A stretch of 64,000 nucleotides of DNA from Myxococcales bacterium (GTDB taxonomy: Bacteria > Myxococcota_A > Polyangia > Polyangiales > JAFGIB01), in NCBI GenBank assembly GCA_029880325.1, contig JAOUOP010000004.1, forward strand, positions 124,001 through 188,000. Direction: 5' to 3'. A program made the position numbers and the translations under genes. Below are positions 16,852 to 24,973 of the stretch, piece after piece (positions within the stretch are counted from its first letter, which is position 1; every line of letters starts with the position of its first letter). Below the pieces are notes generated by a model. That model had not been told where the DNA came from. It saw only the letters and a program-made list of their open reading frames with translations, and made no database searches.

Positions 16852-17379
16852 TCAGCTGGTCATCAGGTCACCGACACGGCGCGTTTCGTTGTCGGCGTAG
16901 TTCTTGAGTTGGGCAGTGAAGTACAGGCCCGACAGCGCCGCCACCATGCCGGCCATGGTGGGGATGGTGGCCATCGAGACGCCCGAGGCCATGGCGCGCG
17001 GATTGCCGTTGCCGGCCACCGCCATCACGTCGAAGACCTCGATCATGCCGGTGACGGTGCCGAGCAGACCCAGTAGCGGGCACAGGGCCACGCAGGTCTT
17101 GATCATGTTCAGCGAGTGGTGGAGGCGCTCTGCGACCTGGGCCACCAACATGCGCCGGATCTGCTCGGCGTACCAGGAGTTGTGGTCCTTGCGGGCTTTC
17201 CACTGGGCCAGCACGGCCTTGACGTGGAAGCGGTGGGTGACACGCATGTACCAGCTGCGCTCGAGGATCATCGTCCACATCAGCGCGGTGACGCCGAAGA
17301 CCAGGTAGAGCACGTCGCCGCCGCGCTCGATAAAGGCCTGGACCGCCTCGAACACCTGCTGGGTGGTCATGCCGTTCAT
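16852..17379 (-). CDS. exbB: ExbB/TolQ proton channel protein
   Basis: A 175-residue MotA/TolQ/ExbB-family protein with the hallmark LLGLLGTVTGMIEVF segment (about 120-135) and a third helix MAGMVAALSGLYF. Its start ATG overlaps the stop of the larger ExbB by four bases (ATGA), indicating coupling. It is the smaller of two adjacent ExbB-type proteins, which is typical of the TtpC-containing TonB2/TonB3 systems of Vibrio. Confidence 0.9.
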   Translation of the reverse strand: MNGMTTQQVFEAVQAFIERGGDVLYLVFGVTALMWTMILERSWYMRVTHRFHVKAVLAQWKARKDHNSWYAEQIRRMLVAQVAERLHHSLNMIKTCVALCPLLGLLGTVTGMIEVFDVMAVAGNGNPRAMASGVSMATIPTMAGMVAALSGLYFTAQLKNYADNETRRVGDLMTS

Positions 17380-18875
17380 GCCGCGGCGCCGCCCTGCTCA
17401 CCGGCGGTGTCACCGCCTTTGGTGCCGGCGACCAGGCCTTTTTCGGCCTGGGTGGCGACGATGCCCGCGCTCTGCTCGTAGAGCACGTCGACCACGCTGC
17501 GTCCGATGCTGCGCACCACGCTATGCAGCAGCACCAGGGGCACCGCCACGATCAGGCCCAGCATCGTGGTCACCAGCGCCTCGGAGATGCCGCCAGCCAT
17601 CATCTTGGGGTCGCCGGTGCCGAAGAGCTGGATCGACTGGAAGGTGGCGATCATGCCGGTGACGGTACCCAGAAGCCCCAGCAGCGGCGCCACCACCGAG
17701 CCGATCTTGACCAACCAGGTGAAGCGCTCGATGCCGCTGGCCTCGCGCATGACGACCTCGTCCAGCTTGCGCTCCAGGGTCTCGACGTCGGCGTTGCGGT
17801 TGCCGTGATAGGCGGCCAGGACCCGGCCCAGGGGGTTCCGGCCGGGCTTTTCGGGGCGCCGGCGTTGGGCCGCCACCAGCAGCCAGATGAGCAGCACGTA
17901 GAGCAGCTTCAGGGCGCCGATGGCGGCGATGAAGATGCCCAGGCCGATGATGATCTGGCCGATCTCGCCGCCCATCGCGATGCGCTCCTGGCGCGTCGGA
18001 GTCTGCACCAGCAGCGCCAGGATCGAGCCGCGCGCCGGGTCGATGGCGAAGCGCACGGCTTCGCCGGGCTTGGCTTTCTCCAGGGCGGGCACGGTGCCCA
18101 GGAAGCGCGATTCGGGTTGGCGGCCGAGCTCGGCGAGCTGCTGAGATTCGGGTAGCCAGCGCAGGTATTTGCCGCCGGCCACGGCGTTGAACGAGCCGAC
18201 GCGGATCACTTCGGCCCGCTGAGCCTCGCCCTTGCCGCGCAGCACGTCGGCCTCGAAGCGCACGATCTTGCCCGACTCGGTCATCTCCTGCTGCAGGATG
18301 AACCACAGCCGCTCCAGCTGCTCGATGGAGGGCAGCTTCTTGCTCTGGGCCAGATCCTCGAGGAACTTTTCGCGGCCCTTGATGTGGGCGCTGGTCAGCG
18401 AATCGCTGAGGTTGCCGCGGGTGTCGCCGGCCACCTGGCGCACGATGCCGAAGAGCTCGCCGGTGGTGCCCAGGCGCTTGCGCAGCAGTTCTTCCAGTTC
18501 GGCGGCCTTGGTCTCGTTGGCCTCGAACATGTGCTCGATGGCGACGCTGCGGGCGACCAGTTCCTCCTCGCGCTTGAGCGCCTCCTGGAGCATCTGCTTC
18601 TGCTTGTCCTTGGCGGACAAGAACTCCGCCTCGCGCTTGGCCAGCTCGTCCTTGCCGACCAGGGCGCCGGACTTGATCTGGGTCAGCAGCTCGTCGAGGT
18701 TCTTGGCCTTGGGGGCGGCCGGGGCTGGCGCTGGGGCCGGGGCTGGAACCACCTCGGCGGCGGCGGGCGCTTTCGGGGCCCGGGCTTTCTTGCCTTTTTT
18801 CTGGGCGCTCAAGGAAGCGGCCGGGGCGAGGACCAGCAGCAGGACGGCGGCGTATAGGCGGGTTGTAGTTGTCAT
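17376..18875 (-). CDS. large ExbB/MotA-type protein with N-terminal periplasmic coiled-coil domain
   Basis: A 499-residue protein. A signal peptide (RLYAAVLLLVLAPAASLSAQ) is followed by an Ala/Pro-rich linker with repeated PAPAPA, then a long coiled-coil region (about 60-160) and a globular periplasmic part. The last ~220 residues hold three membrane helices and the MotA/ExbB core LLGLLGTVTGMIATFQSI. This matches TtpC-like proteins of extended TonB systems. Both ends overlap neighbours by four bases (ATGA), so it is strictly co-translated with the DUF3450 gene upstream and exbB downstream. Confidence 0.9.
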   Translation of the reverse strand: MTTTTRLYAAVLLLVLAPAASLSAQKKGKKARAPKAPAAAEVVPAPAPAPAPAAPKAKNLDELLTQIKSGALVGKDELAKREAEFLSAKDKQKQMLQEALKREEELVARSVAIEHMFEANETKAAELEELLRKRLGTTGELFGIVRQVAGDTRGNLSDSLTSAHIKGREKFLEDLAQSKKLPSIEQLERLWFILQQEMTESGKIVRFEADVLRGKGEAQRAEVIRVGSFNAVAGGKYLRWLPESQQLAELGRQPESRFLGTVPALEKAKPGEAVRFAIDPARGSILALLVQTPTRQERIAMGGEIGQIIIGLGIFIAAIGALKLLYVLLIWLLVAAQRRRPEKPGRNPLGRVLAAYHGNRNADVETLERKLDEVVMREASGIERFTWLVKIGSVVAPLLGLLGTVTGMIATFQSIQLFGTGDPKMMAGGISEALVTTMLGLIVAVPLVLLHSVVRSIGRSVVDVLYEQSAGIVATQAEKGLVAGTKGGDTAGEQGGAAA

Positions 18876-19696
18876 TTCGCGGTCTCCGCCTTCACGAGTT
18901 CGGCGCCCGCCACGGGCAGACGGATCAAACTGGGAGCCTCCTGCTTGCGCGCGATGCGCAGGGCCGAGGGCATCGAGGCCATCTCTTCTCGCGACAGGGG
19001 CTTCCAGCCCTTGCTGGCCTTGTCCCAGCGCGCCGCTTCTTTGCCGTCCAGGGTGACGTAGATCAGGACGATACGGCCGATGCGCAGGTAGTCCACCGTG
19101 CGCTTCTTCTGGCCCTCGCGCAATTCGCCGCGGTAGGCCTCGATGGTGCGGCCGTATTCGTTTTCGATCTGGTAGGCCTCCATCAGGCGGCGGAACTTCT
19201 CGGAGTCCTCCACGTCGGCCCGACCCATCAGTTCGCGCAGGGTCTTGACGCGCTTTTCGCGCTCTTCGAGCAGGAAGGGCACGTCGAGTCCCACGAAGTT
19301 CTCGAGGGAGTCGATCATGCGCAGCATCAGCGGCGTGATCTGGCGACCCACCACGGTGATGCCATCGATCTGCTCGCGCAGGGAGTCGAGTTCGCCCTGC
19401 TGGGAGGCCAGTAGCGTACCTAGCTGTGCGTTGTAGATGTTGAGGGCTTCGATGCGCTTTTGGGTATTGCGGTACTGGTCGAGCAGGTCGCTGGTCTCAC
19501 TGCTCAGCTTTTGAATCGCCACCTGCGAGGCCGCCGCCGCCTTGTTCTGCTTGGTGATGCGGTCGAGCTCGGCGTCGAGGTCTTCCTGGGCGGAGCCGCC
19601 ACCCGGCGCCAGCGCCAACGCTGCGCAAAGCGCCGCCGCGCTCCCGAGCAGCGCGCGTTTGGCGCTGCGGTCTGGGCCCCAGGTATTTCGTCTCAT
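18872..19696 (-). CDS. DUF3450-family periplasmic coiled-coil protein
   Basis: A 274-residue protein. The start MRRNTWG is preceded by GGAG at about nine bases, which favours it over the earlier in-frame ATG. A signal peptide (LLGSAAALCAALALA) precedes a coiled coil (about 35-110) and a conserved region with RQITPLMLRMIDSLENFV and LRIGRIVLIYVTLDG, which I recognise as DUF3450. Such proteins are encoded first in TonB clusters that carry TtpC. It opens the nine-gene minus-strand cluster; the promoter should lie just upstream of 19696. Confidence 0.88.
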   Translation of the reverse strand: MRRNTWGPDRSAKRALLGSAAALCAALALAPGGGSAQEDLDAELDRITKQNKAAAASQVAIQKLSSETSDLLDQYRNTQKRIEALNIYNAQLGTLLASQQGELDSLREQIDGITVVGRQITPLMLRMIDSLENFVGLDVPFLLEEREKRVKTLRELMGRADVEDSEKFRRLMEAYQIENEYGRTIEAYRGELREGQKKRTVDYLRIGRIVLIYVTLDGKEAARWDKASKGWKPLSREEMASMPSALRIARKQEAPSLIRLPVAGAELVKAETAK

Positions 19697-20228
19697 GGCC
19701 TTGCTCCGGTGGTGGTCTCGGGAAGCGAACATCGCATCGTCAATCCGTAGGTTGTGGCTGGCGAGTGCCGGCCCGCTCGCACCGGGATGGACCCTCGGCG
19801 CTGCTCGCAGCGCTTGTCGTCCGTCCCGGTCTCACCGACGCCTCGGCGCGTCGGCTGGATCGCCACCTCATTGCGGTGATCCGGTCTGCGGCTTACAGCG
19901 CGCGCCGCAAACCCCATCCGAGGATGGTGCGCGAGGTTAGGCGAATGACGGACAGACGATCAAGGGAAAGTATGGGCCTAAATTGAGGCAAAGTGCCGTG
20001 CGATCGCAGCTATTTTTTGGCGATGGCTTTTTGAATTCGGTTTAAGAATGTCGAGTGGGGGAAGTACCTCACCAGCTTGCGAATACGCCTCCGATAAGTG
20101 TGCCAGTGGGCACTGTTGACGAGGGCTTCTTTGCGGTGGATCGTAGCGTTCGGCGAAACCGTCAGGGACCACTTCACAGAGCCTGCAGCTGCGCTACCTT
20201 CGGCGCCCGCCAGCGTGCTGGCCGCGGT
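19697..20228. other. 532-base divergent intergenic region
   Basis: It separates the TonB cluster from the hydroxylase gene and should hold both promoters. The part 19965-20110 is clearly more AT-rich than its neighbours and includes a T-run (CTATTTTTTGG). Several open frames cross it, but none has convincing composition or a ribosome site. I see no firm gene in it. Confidence 0.5.
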
Positions 20229-20999
20229 ATGTCCATCGGTCGAAGCATGGGAGAGTCTCGATATACCGATCGTTTTCTCGAGGCCGTCGAGCGCTGGGAT
20301 GGCAGCCTGCTGGGTCCCAGCCGTGAAAATCGCGGTGTCGAGGGCATTGCCGTGTTTCGCTCCGATTTCGTCGAGCGCTTCGTGGCCACGGCCCATCCCG
20401 CGTTGCCGGGCGTGGTCTGGGGGCCCGTGGTCTCGCTCTGCCTGTACCTGAGCGCCACGGCCGTCGATTCGGCGCTGCTGCCCATCGTCCTGCGCTTTGT
20501 GACGGGGCTTTTACTGTGGACGCTCACCGAGTATCTGCTGCATCGCTTTCCCTTCCACCGGGCGCCGGGCTCGAGCCTCGAGAGCAAGATCCGCCAGTTC
20601 ATGATGCACGGCTACCACCACGAATTTCCCAACCACCGTCGGAGGCTCGTGGCCCCCCTGATCCTCAGCGTGCCCATCGCGGTGCCCCTCTTGATCCTTT
20701 ACATGGCGATCTTCGGAAGCCAGCACGCCCTTGCGTACTTCGCCGGCACGGTCAGCGGCTACATCGCCTACGACTGGATCCACTATTACACCCACCATTT
20801 CCGGCCCACGACGCGGCTGGGCAAGTTCCTTCGGCGCTACCACATGGAGCACCACTACAAGGACAGCGACTCGCACTTCGGCATCAGCTCGCCGCTTTGG
20901 GACTGGGTCTTCGGCACTACAGGCACCGTGGGGCCCACCGATATCGAGCGCATGGGGGCCGGCATGGGCCCATCCTCCAGCACGCCGGATTCGGCTTGA
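20229..20999 (+). CDS. fatty acid hydroxylase/sterol desaturase-family enzyme
   Basis: A 256-residue membrane di-iron enzyme of the fatty-acid 2-hydroxylase type. The His clusters that bind iron are visible: HRFPFH, HGYHHEFPNH, HYYTHH and HMEHHYKDSDSH. Hydrophobic segments surround them (VVSLCLYLSATAVDS, LILSVPIAVPLLILYMAIF). The ATG giving MSIGRSMGES is chosen; MGESRY six codons later is an alternative. It probably hydroxylates membrane-lipid acyl chains; the substrate is inferred. The gene stands alone on the plus strand. Confidence 0.85.
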   Translation: MSIGRSMGESRYTDRFLEAVERWDGSLLGPSRENRGVEGIAVFRSDFVERFVATAHPALPGVVWGPVVSLCLYLSATAVDSALLPIVLRFVTGLLLWTLTEYLLHRFPFHRAPGSSLESKIRQFMMHGYHHEFPNHRRRLVAPLILSVPIAVPLLILYMAIFGSQHALAYFAGTVSGYIAYDWIHYYTHHFRPTTRLGKFLRRYHMEHHYKDSDSHFGISSPLWDWVFGTTGTVGPTDIERMGAGMGPSSSTPDSA

Positions 21000-21104
21000 C
21001 CCGCGCTGCGGTAGGTCGCAAAAGAGGGCCGCGGCCCAGGGGCCGCGTCGGATGCGGCGGGTGTCGTCGATGGGCACCCGGCCCCAGCTCAGCGAGTTTT
21101 GCTC

Positions 21105-22214
21105 ATGAAAGTAGGAATCATCGGTTGGCGCGGCATGGTGGGCTCGGTCTTGATCGAGCGCATGAAGGCGTGCGGTGATTTCGAGGGCCTGACGCCGACC
21201 TTCTTTTCGACATCGGCGGCCGGTGGCGAGGGACCCGAGGTCGACGGGCGTCGCTACCGTCTGGCCGATGCCTTCGATCTCGACGCCCTGGCCGACCAGG
21301 AGGCGCTGATCACCTGCCAGGGCGGTTCCTACACCCTCGATGTCCACCCCCGGCTGCGGGCTGCGGGCTGGCAAGGCTACTTCATCGACGCAGCGCGCGC
21401 GTTACGCATGGAGCAGGACAGTGTGCTGATCCTGGACCCGGTCAATCGCCAGGTGATCGACCGGGGGCTCGAGGCGGGCCTGAAGACGTTCTGCGGTCCC
21501 AACTGCACCGTGAGCCTCCTTTTGATGGCTCTCGATGGGCTCTTCGCCGGCGGACACGTCGAGTGGGTCAGCTCCATGACCTATCAGGCGGCCTCGGGTG
21601 GCGGCGCCAGGCACATGCGAGAGCTGGTGGCACAGATGGCCCAGGTCGGCGACGATGCTCGCGCGCTCTTGGCGGATCCGGCCAGCTCGGCGCTTCAGCT
21701 GGATGCAAGCGTCAGCGCCACCCTGCGCAGCGAGGGCCTGCCGCGCGACAATTTCGGGGTGCCGCTGGCCGGCAGCTTGATCCCCTGGATCGACGCGCCG
21801 GTGGACGACGGCCAGACCCGCGAGGAGTGGAAGGCCCATGCCGAGGGCAATAAGATCCTGGGCAGCGATCGGGCGATCCCCTTCGACGGCCTGTGCGTGC
21901 GCGTGGGCGCCATGCGCTGCCACTCCCAGGGCGTGACCTTGAAGCTGAAGTCGGATTTGCCGCTCGACGAGATCCACGGGCTGCTGGGCGGGGCCAACGA
22001 GTGGGTGGACGTGGTCGAAAACAGCCGCGAGCCGAGCGAGCGACTGCTGAGCCCGGCGGCCATCAGCGGCAGCTTGAAGGTGGCCGTCGGCCGCGTGCGC
22101 AAGATGCGCATGGGGCCCCAGTACCTGTCGCTCTTCACCGTGGGCGATCAGCTGCTGTGGGGTGCGGCCGAGCCCCTGCGCCGCATGTTGGCGATCCTGC
22201 GCGGTCAGCTCTGA
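21105..22214 (+). CDS. asd: aspartate-semialdehyde dehydrogenase
   Basis: A 369-residue protein close in length and motifs to the E. coli-type enzyme. The start KVGIIGWRGMVGSVL is the NADP-binding loop, FCGPNCTVS holds the catalytic Cys, and SGGGARHMRELV is the conserved active-site segment. It reduces aspartyl phosphate to the semialdehyde, the branch point to lysine, threonine, methionine and diaminopimelate; the window also encodes lysA. The upstream TTG is rejected in favour of this ATG because it begins the domain directly. Confidence 0.95.
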   Translation: MKVGIIGWRGMVGSVLIERMKACGDFEGLTPTFFSTSAAGGEGPEVDGRRYRLADAFDLDALADQEALITCQGGSYTLDVHPRLRAAGWQGYFIDAARALRMEQDSVLILDPVNRQVIDRGLEAGLKTFCGPNCTVSLLLMALDGLFAGGHVEWVSSMTYQAASGGGARHMRELVAQMAQVGDDARALLADPASSALQLDASVSATLRSEGLPRDNFGVPLAGSLIPWIDAPVDDGQTREEWKAHAEGNKILGSDRAIPFDGLCVRVGAMRCHSQGVTLKLKSDLPLDEIHGLLGGANEWVDVVENSREPSERLLSPAAISGSLKVAVGRVRKMRMGPQYLSLFTVGDQLLWGAAEPLRRMLAILRGQL

Positions 22215-22243
22215 GGGCGGGCGCGGCCGCTTCGTAAGTCTTG

Positions 22244-22308
22244 TCGGCCGCCGGCGGCCGATGGAAACTACCCGTTCGAATGAGCGACCTCGAATTGTGG
22301 TCGCTCAT
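22244..22308. promoter_or_regulatory. two palindromes between asd and the AIM24-like gene
   Basis: An 18-base perfect palindrome (22244-22261, core CCGCCGGCGG) is followed by ATGAGCGACC (22280-22289) paired with GGTCGCTCAT (22299-22308) around a nine-base loop. No T-tract follows either. The first may end asd transcripts. The second lies 15 bases before the next start codon and could be an operator or an mRNA hairpin. Confidence 0.4.
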
Positions 22309-22322
22309 CCATCGAAAGGACG

Positions 22323-23117
22323 ATGCCCATGCGATGCCACGAGGTCGACTACGAGATCATCGGTGATGACATGCAGCTGGTGGAGGTCGAACTCGACCCC
22401 GGCGAGACCGTGATCGCCGAAGCCGGCGCCATGAACTACATGGAAGAGGACATCGACTTCGAGAGCAAGATGGGGGATGGCTCCGAGCCCGAACAGGGCT
22501 TCTTCGGTCGGCTTTTTTCGGCGGGTAAGCGCGCCTTTACGGGTGAGTCGATCTTCATGACGCACTTCACCAATCGCGGGCAGGGCAAGCGGCGGGTGGC
22601 ATTTGCGGCGCCCTATCCAGGGCACATTGTCGCCCTCGACATGGCCGCCATCGGGGAGCGCGTGCTGTGCCAGAAGGACGCTTTCCTGTGTGCCGCCCTG
22701 GGCACCAAGGTTTCGATCGCGTTTAACCAAAAGTTGGGAGCTGGCTTTTTCGGTGGCGAGGGCTTCATCCTGCAGCAGCTCGAAGGCGATGGCATGGCCT
22801 TCGTGCACGCGGGCGGCACCATCGTGAAGAAGGAGCTGCGCGGCGAGCGGCTGCGTGTGGACACGGGCTGTCTGGTGGCATTCACGCCGGGGGTGCAGTA
22901 CGACATCGCGCGGGCCGGTAATCTCAAGAGCATGGTCTTCGGTGGCGAGGGGCTGTTTCTGGCTAGCCTGGAGGGGACGGGTACGGTGTGGCTGCAGAGC
23001 CTGCCCTTCTCGCGCCTGGCCGATCGCATCCTGGCCAACGCACCAGCGGCGGGGGGCGCGCGCACCGGTGAGGGGTCGGTCCTGGGCGGCCTGGGCGACT
23101 TCCTTGATGGTGACTGA
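22323..23117 (+). CDS. AIM24/TIGR00266-family protein
   Basis: A 264-residue protein preceded by AAAGGA at a good distance from the ATG. It is beta-rich with the features of the TIGR00266/AIM24 family: [19 protein letters not shown] at the start, [22 protein letters not shown] in the middle, and [23 protein letters not shown] near the end, followed by a Gly-rich tail. The family is widespread, named after a mitochondrial homologue; its bacterial role is unclear. A hairpin just upstream may regulate it. Confidence 0.88.
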   Translation: MPMRCHEVDYEIIGDDMQLVEVELDPGETVIAEAGAMNYMEEDIDFESKMGDGSEPEQGFFGRLFSAGKRAFTGESIFMTHFTNRGQGKRRVAFAAPYPGHIVALDMAAIGERVLCQKDAFLCAALGTKVSIAFNQKLGAGFFGGEGFILQQLEGDGMAFVHAGGTIVKKELRGERLRVDTGCLVAFTPGVQYDIARAGNLKSMVFGGEGLFLASLEGTGTVWLQSLPFSRLADRILANAPAAGGARTGEGSVLGGLGDFLDGD

Positions 23118-23125
23118 TGGTGACT
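23106..23125 (+). repeat. tandem 10-base duplication over a stop codon
   Basis: GATGGTGACT occurs twice in a row across the stop of the AIM24-like gene. It is a short local duplication with no clear function. Confidence 0.6.
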
Positions 23126-23262
23126 GATAGTTGAGGAGTAAACCGAAGTTTCGGGACAAAATCCTGGAAAAACTAGAGCTTCGGTAGAGCCGAGCCCAGG
23201 GGCCTGTGCGGCCTTTCAAGGTGCTCTTTTTGCGGTGTACCATGTCCCAAGGTGAGGACGTT

Positions 23263-23646
23263 ATGGGCGTGCGGGACACCGAACATAAGGCGGGGCTTGG
23301 CGAGCCCGCTTCCGAAATTTCCAGGGCCTCGGAGCCCGGGGTGCTGATGAGCAATTGGCCCCCGGCTCTGACCGAGAGGGTGGTGGCGGAGGCCTTCGGC
23401 TTGGCCGACGGTTATGACGGCGATCCGCTGTGGGAGCGCTGGTATGAGCGCGCGCTCGACGAGGGAGTCGAAGACGAGCTGGCGAGCCTGGGGCGGACGC
23501 TGATCCGCGAGGCCTGGAGTCAGCGCTGGGACAGCCGTCGCGCGGCCCTTTGCGGTTGGGCCGACGACGGCGAGCAGCTGCTGGAGCTGGCCCTGGAGCA
23601 GCCGTACCTGGCGGCCCGTCGCTGGCAGGGTCTGCTCGATTGTTGA
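23263..23646 (+). CDS. small acidic protein of unknown function
   Basis: About 127 residues. The ATG giving MGVRDTEHK is chosen because GGTGAGG lies at a suitable distance; an ATG seven codons earlier is possible. The protein is acidic and Trp-rich, predicted all-helical, with LWERWYERALDEGVEDELASL and EQPYLAARRWQGLLDC. No signal or membrane helix. No family recognised. It runs convergent to the thiolase gene. Confidence 0.6.
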   Translation: MGVRDTEHKAGLGEPASEISRASEPGVLMSNWPPALTERVVAEAFGLADGYDGDPLWERWYERALDEGVEDELASLGRTLIREAWSQRWDSRRAALCGWADDGEQLLELALEQPYLAARRWQGLLDC

Positions 23647-23668
23647 GGCGCCGACTTCTGACTCGATG

Positions 23669-24874
23669 TCAGACCCGCTCGATGACCAGCGCGATGCCCT
23701 GGCCGACGCCGACGCACATGGTGCAAAGGGCGTAGCGGCCGTCGCGGCGCTCCAATTCGTGCAGGGCGGTGGTGATGAGGCGTGCGCCGCTCATGCCCAG
23801 TGGATGACCCAGGGCGATGGCACCGCCGTTGGGGTTGACGCGGGCGTCGTCGTCGGCGAGGCCCAGCTCACGCAGCACCGCCAGCGATTGGGAGGCGAAG
23901 GCTTCGTTGAGCTCGATGCAGTCCATTTGCGCGAGCGAGAGGCCCAGGCGGGAAAGGAGCTTCTGGGAGGCGGGACTGGGGCCCATGCCCATGGTGCGCG
24001 GCTCGACGCCGGCGCTGGCCATGCCCAACACGCGCGCCCGGCGCTTGAGTCCGTGTTTGTCGGCGGCGGCCGCCGAGGCCAGGAGCAGGGCGCAGGCCCC
24101 GTCGTTGACGCCCGAGGCGTTGCCGGCGGTGACGCTGCCGCCCTCGCGGAACGGCGTCGGCAGCCGCGAGAGCTTTTCGAGCGTGGTGTCGGGGCGAGGG
24201 TGTTCGTCGCGGTCGACGACCAGCGGCTCGGCCTTGCGGCGGGGGATGCTCACCGCGACGATCTCTTCGGCCAGGTGCCCCGCTTCGATGGCGGCGGCCG
24301 CCTTGGCCTGGCTGTGGGCGGCGAAGGCGTCCTGATCGGCCCGCGAGATGCCGTATTGCTCGGCCACGTTTTCGCCGGTCTCGGGCATGGAGTCGACGCC
24401 GTATTGCTTCTTTAACAGAGGGTTTACAAAGCGCCAGCCGATGGTGGTGTCGTAAACCTCGGCGCTGCGGCTGAAGGCGGCCTCGGCCTTGCCCATAACG
24501 AAGGGCGCGCGCGACATGGATTCGACGCCGCCGGCGATCAGCAGTTCGGCTTCGCCGGCCTTGATGGCGCGGGCGGCGATGCCGACGGCGTCCATGCCCG
24601 AGCCGCACAAGCGGTTGACGGTCGTGCCGGGCACTTTCACGGGCAGGCCCGCGAGCAGGCTGGCCATGCGTGCCACGTTGCGGTTGTCCTCACCGGCCTG
24701 GTTGGCGCAGCCGTAGATCACGTCCTCGACGGCGGCGAAGTCAACGCCAGGGTTTCTGCGTATCAGCTCGCGCATCGGAATGGCGGCCAGGTCGTCGGTG
24801 CGCACGGGCGCGAGGGCGCCGCCGTAGCGCCCGATCGGGGTTCGGATGGCATCGCAGAGGAAAGCGTCGGTCAT
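23669..24874 (-). CDS. acetyl-CoA acyltransferase (thiolase)
   Basis: A 401-residue thiolase of normal length; the start [15 protein letters not shown] has AAGGAG seven bases upstream. Catalytic parts are the nucleophilic Cys in [13 protein letters not shown] (about residue 88), the His of [16 protein letters not shown], and the second Cys in [10 protein letters not shown]. The INNER-helix pattern ([25 protein letters not shown]) resembles the beta-ketoadipyl-CoA thiolase group (PcaF-like), but no aromatic-pathway genes are near, so a beta-oxidation role is equally likely. It is divergent from the third kinase gene. Confidence 0.93.
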   Translation of the reverse strand: MTDAFLCDAIRTPIGRYGGALAPVRTDDLAAIPMRELIRRNPGVDFAAVEDVIYGCANQAGEDNRNVARMASLLAGLPVKVPGTTVNRLCGSGMDAVGIAARAIKAGEAELLIAGGVESMSRAPFVMGKAEAAFSRSAEVYDTTIGWRFVNPLLKKQYGVDSMPETGENVAEQYGISRADQDAFAAHSQAKAAAAIEAGHLAEEIVAVSIPRRKAEPLVVDRDEHPRPDTTLEKLSRLPTPFREGGSVTAGNASGVNDGACALLLASAAAADKHGLKRRARVLGMASAGVEPRTMGMGPSPASQKLLSRLGLSLAQMDCIELNEAFASQSLAVLRELGLADDDARVNPNGGAIALGHPLGMSGARLITTALHELERRDGRYALCTMCVGVGQGIALVIERV

Positions 24875-24973
24875 TGGGGACTCCTTCGGGTGGGGAAATG
24901 GCCGGCCGAACGTCCAGGATTGTGGGCGGCCTGACCTTTGCCGCCCCATGCCCTATCATACCCGCGGCGGACC

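Noticed and set aside
20010..20396. Minus-strand frame of 128 codons in the intergenic region before the hydroxylase gene
   Set aside because: It overlaps the start of the hydroxylase gene in antisense, has no ribosome site and no recognisable sequence.
22271..22282. GTTCGAAT, like a tRNA T-loop
   Set aside because: No acceptor, D-arm or anticodon stem can be drawn around it.
23130..23200. ACCGAAG ... CTTCGGT stem between the AIM24-like gene and the next gene, considered as a riboswitch
   Set aside because: Only a single 7-base stem with a 34-base loop; no match to any riboswitch core I know.
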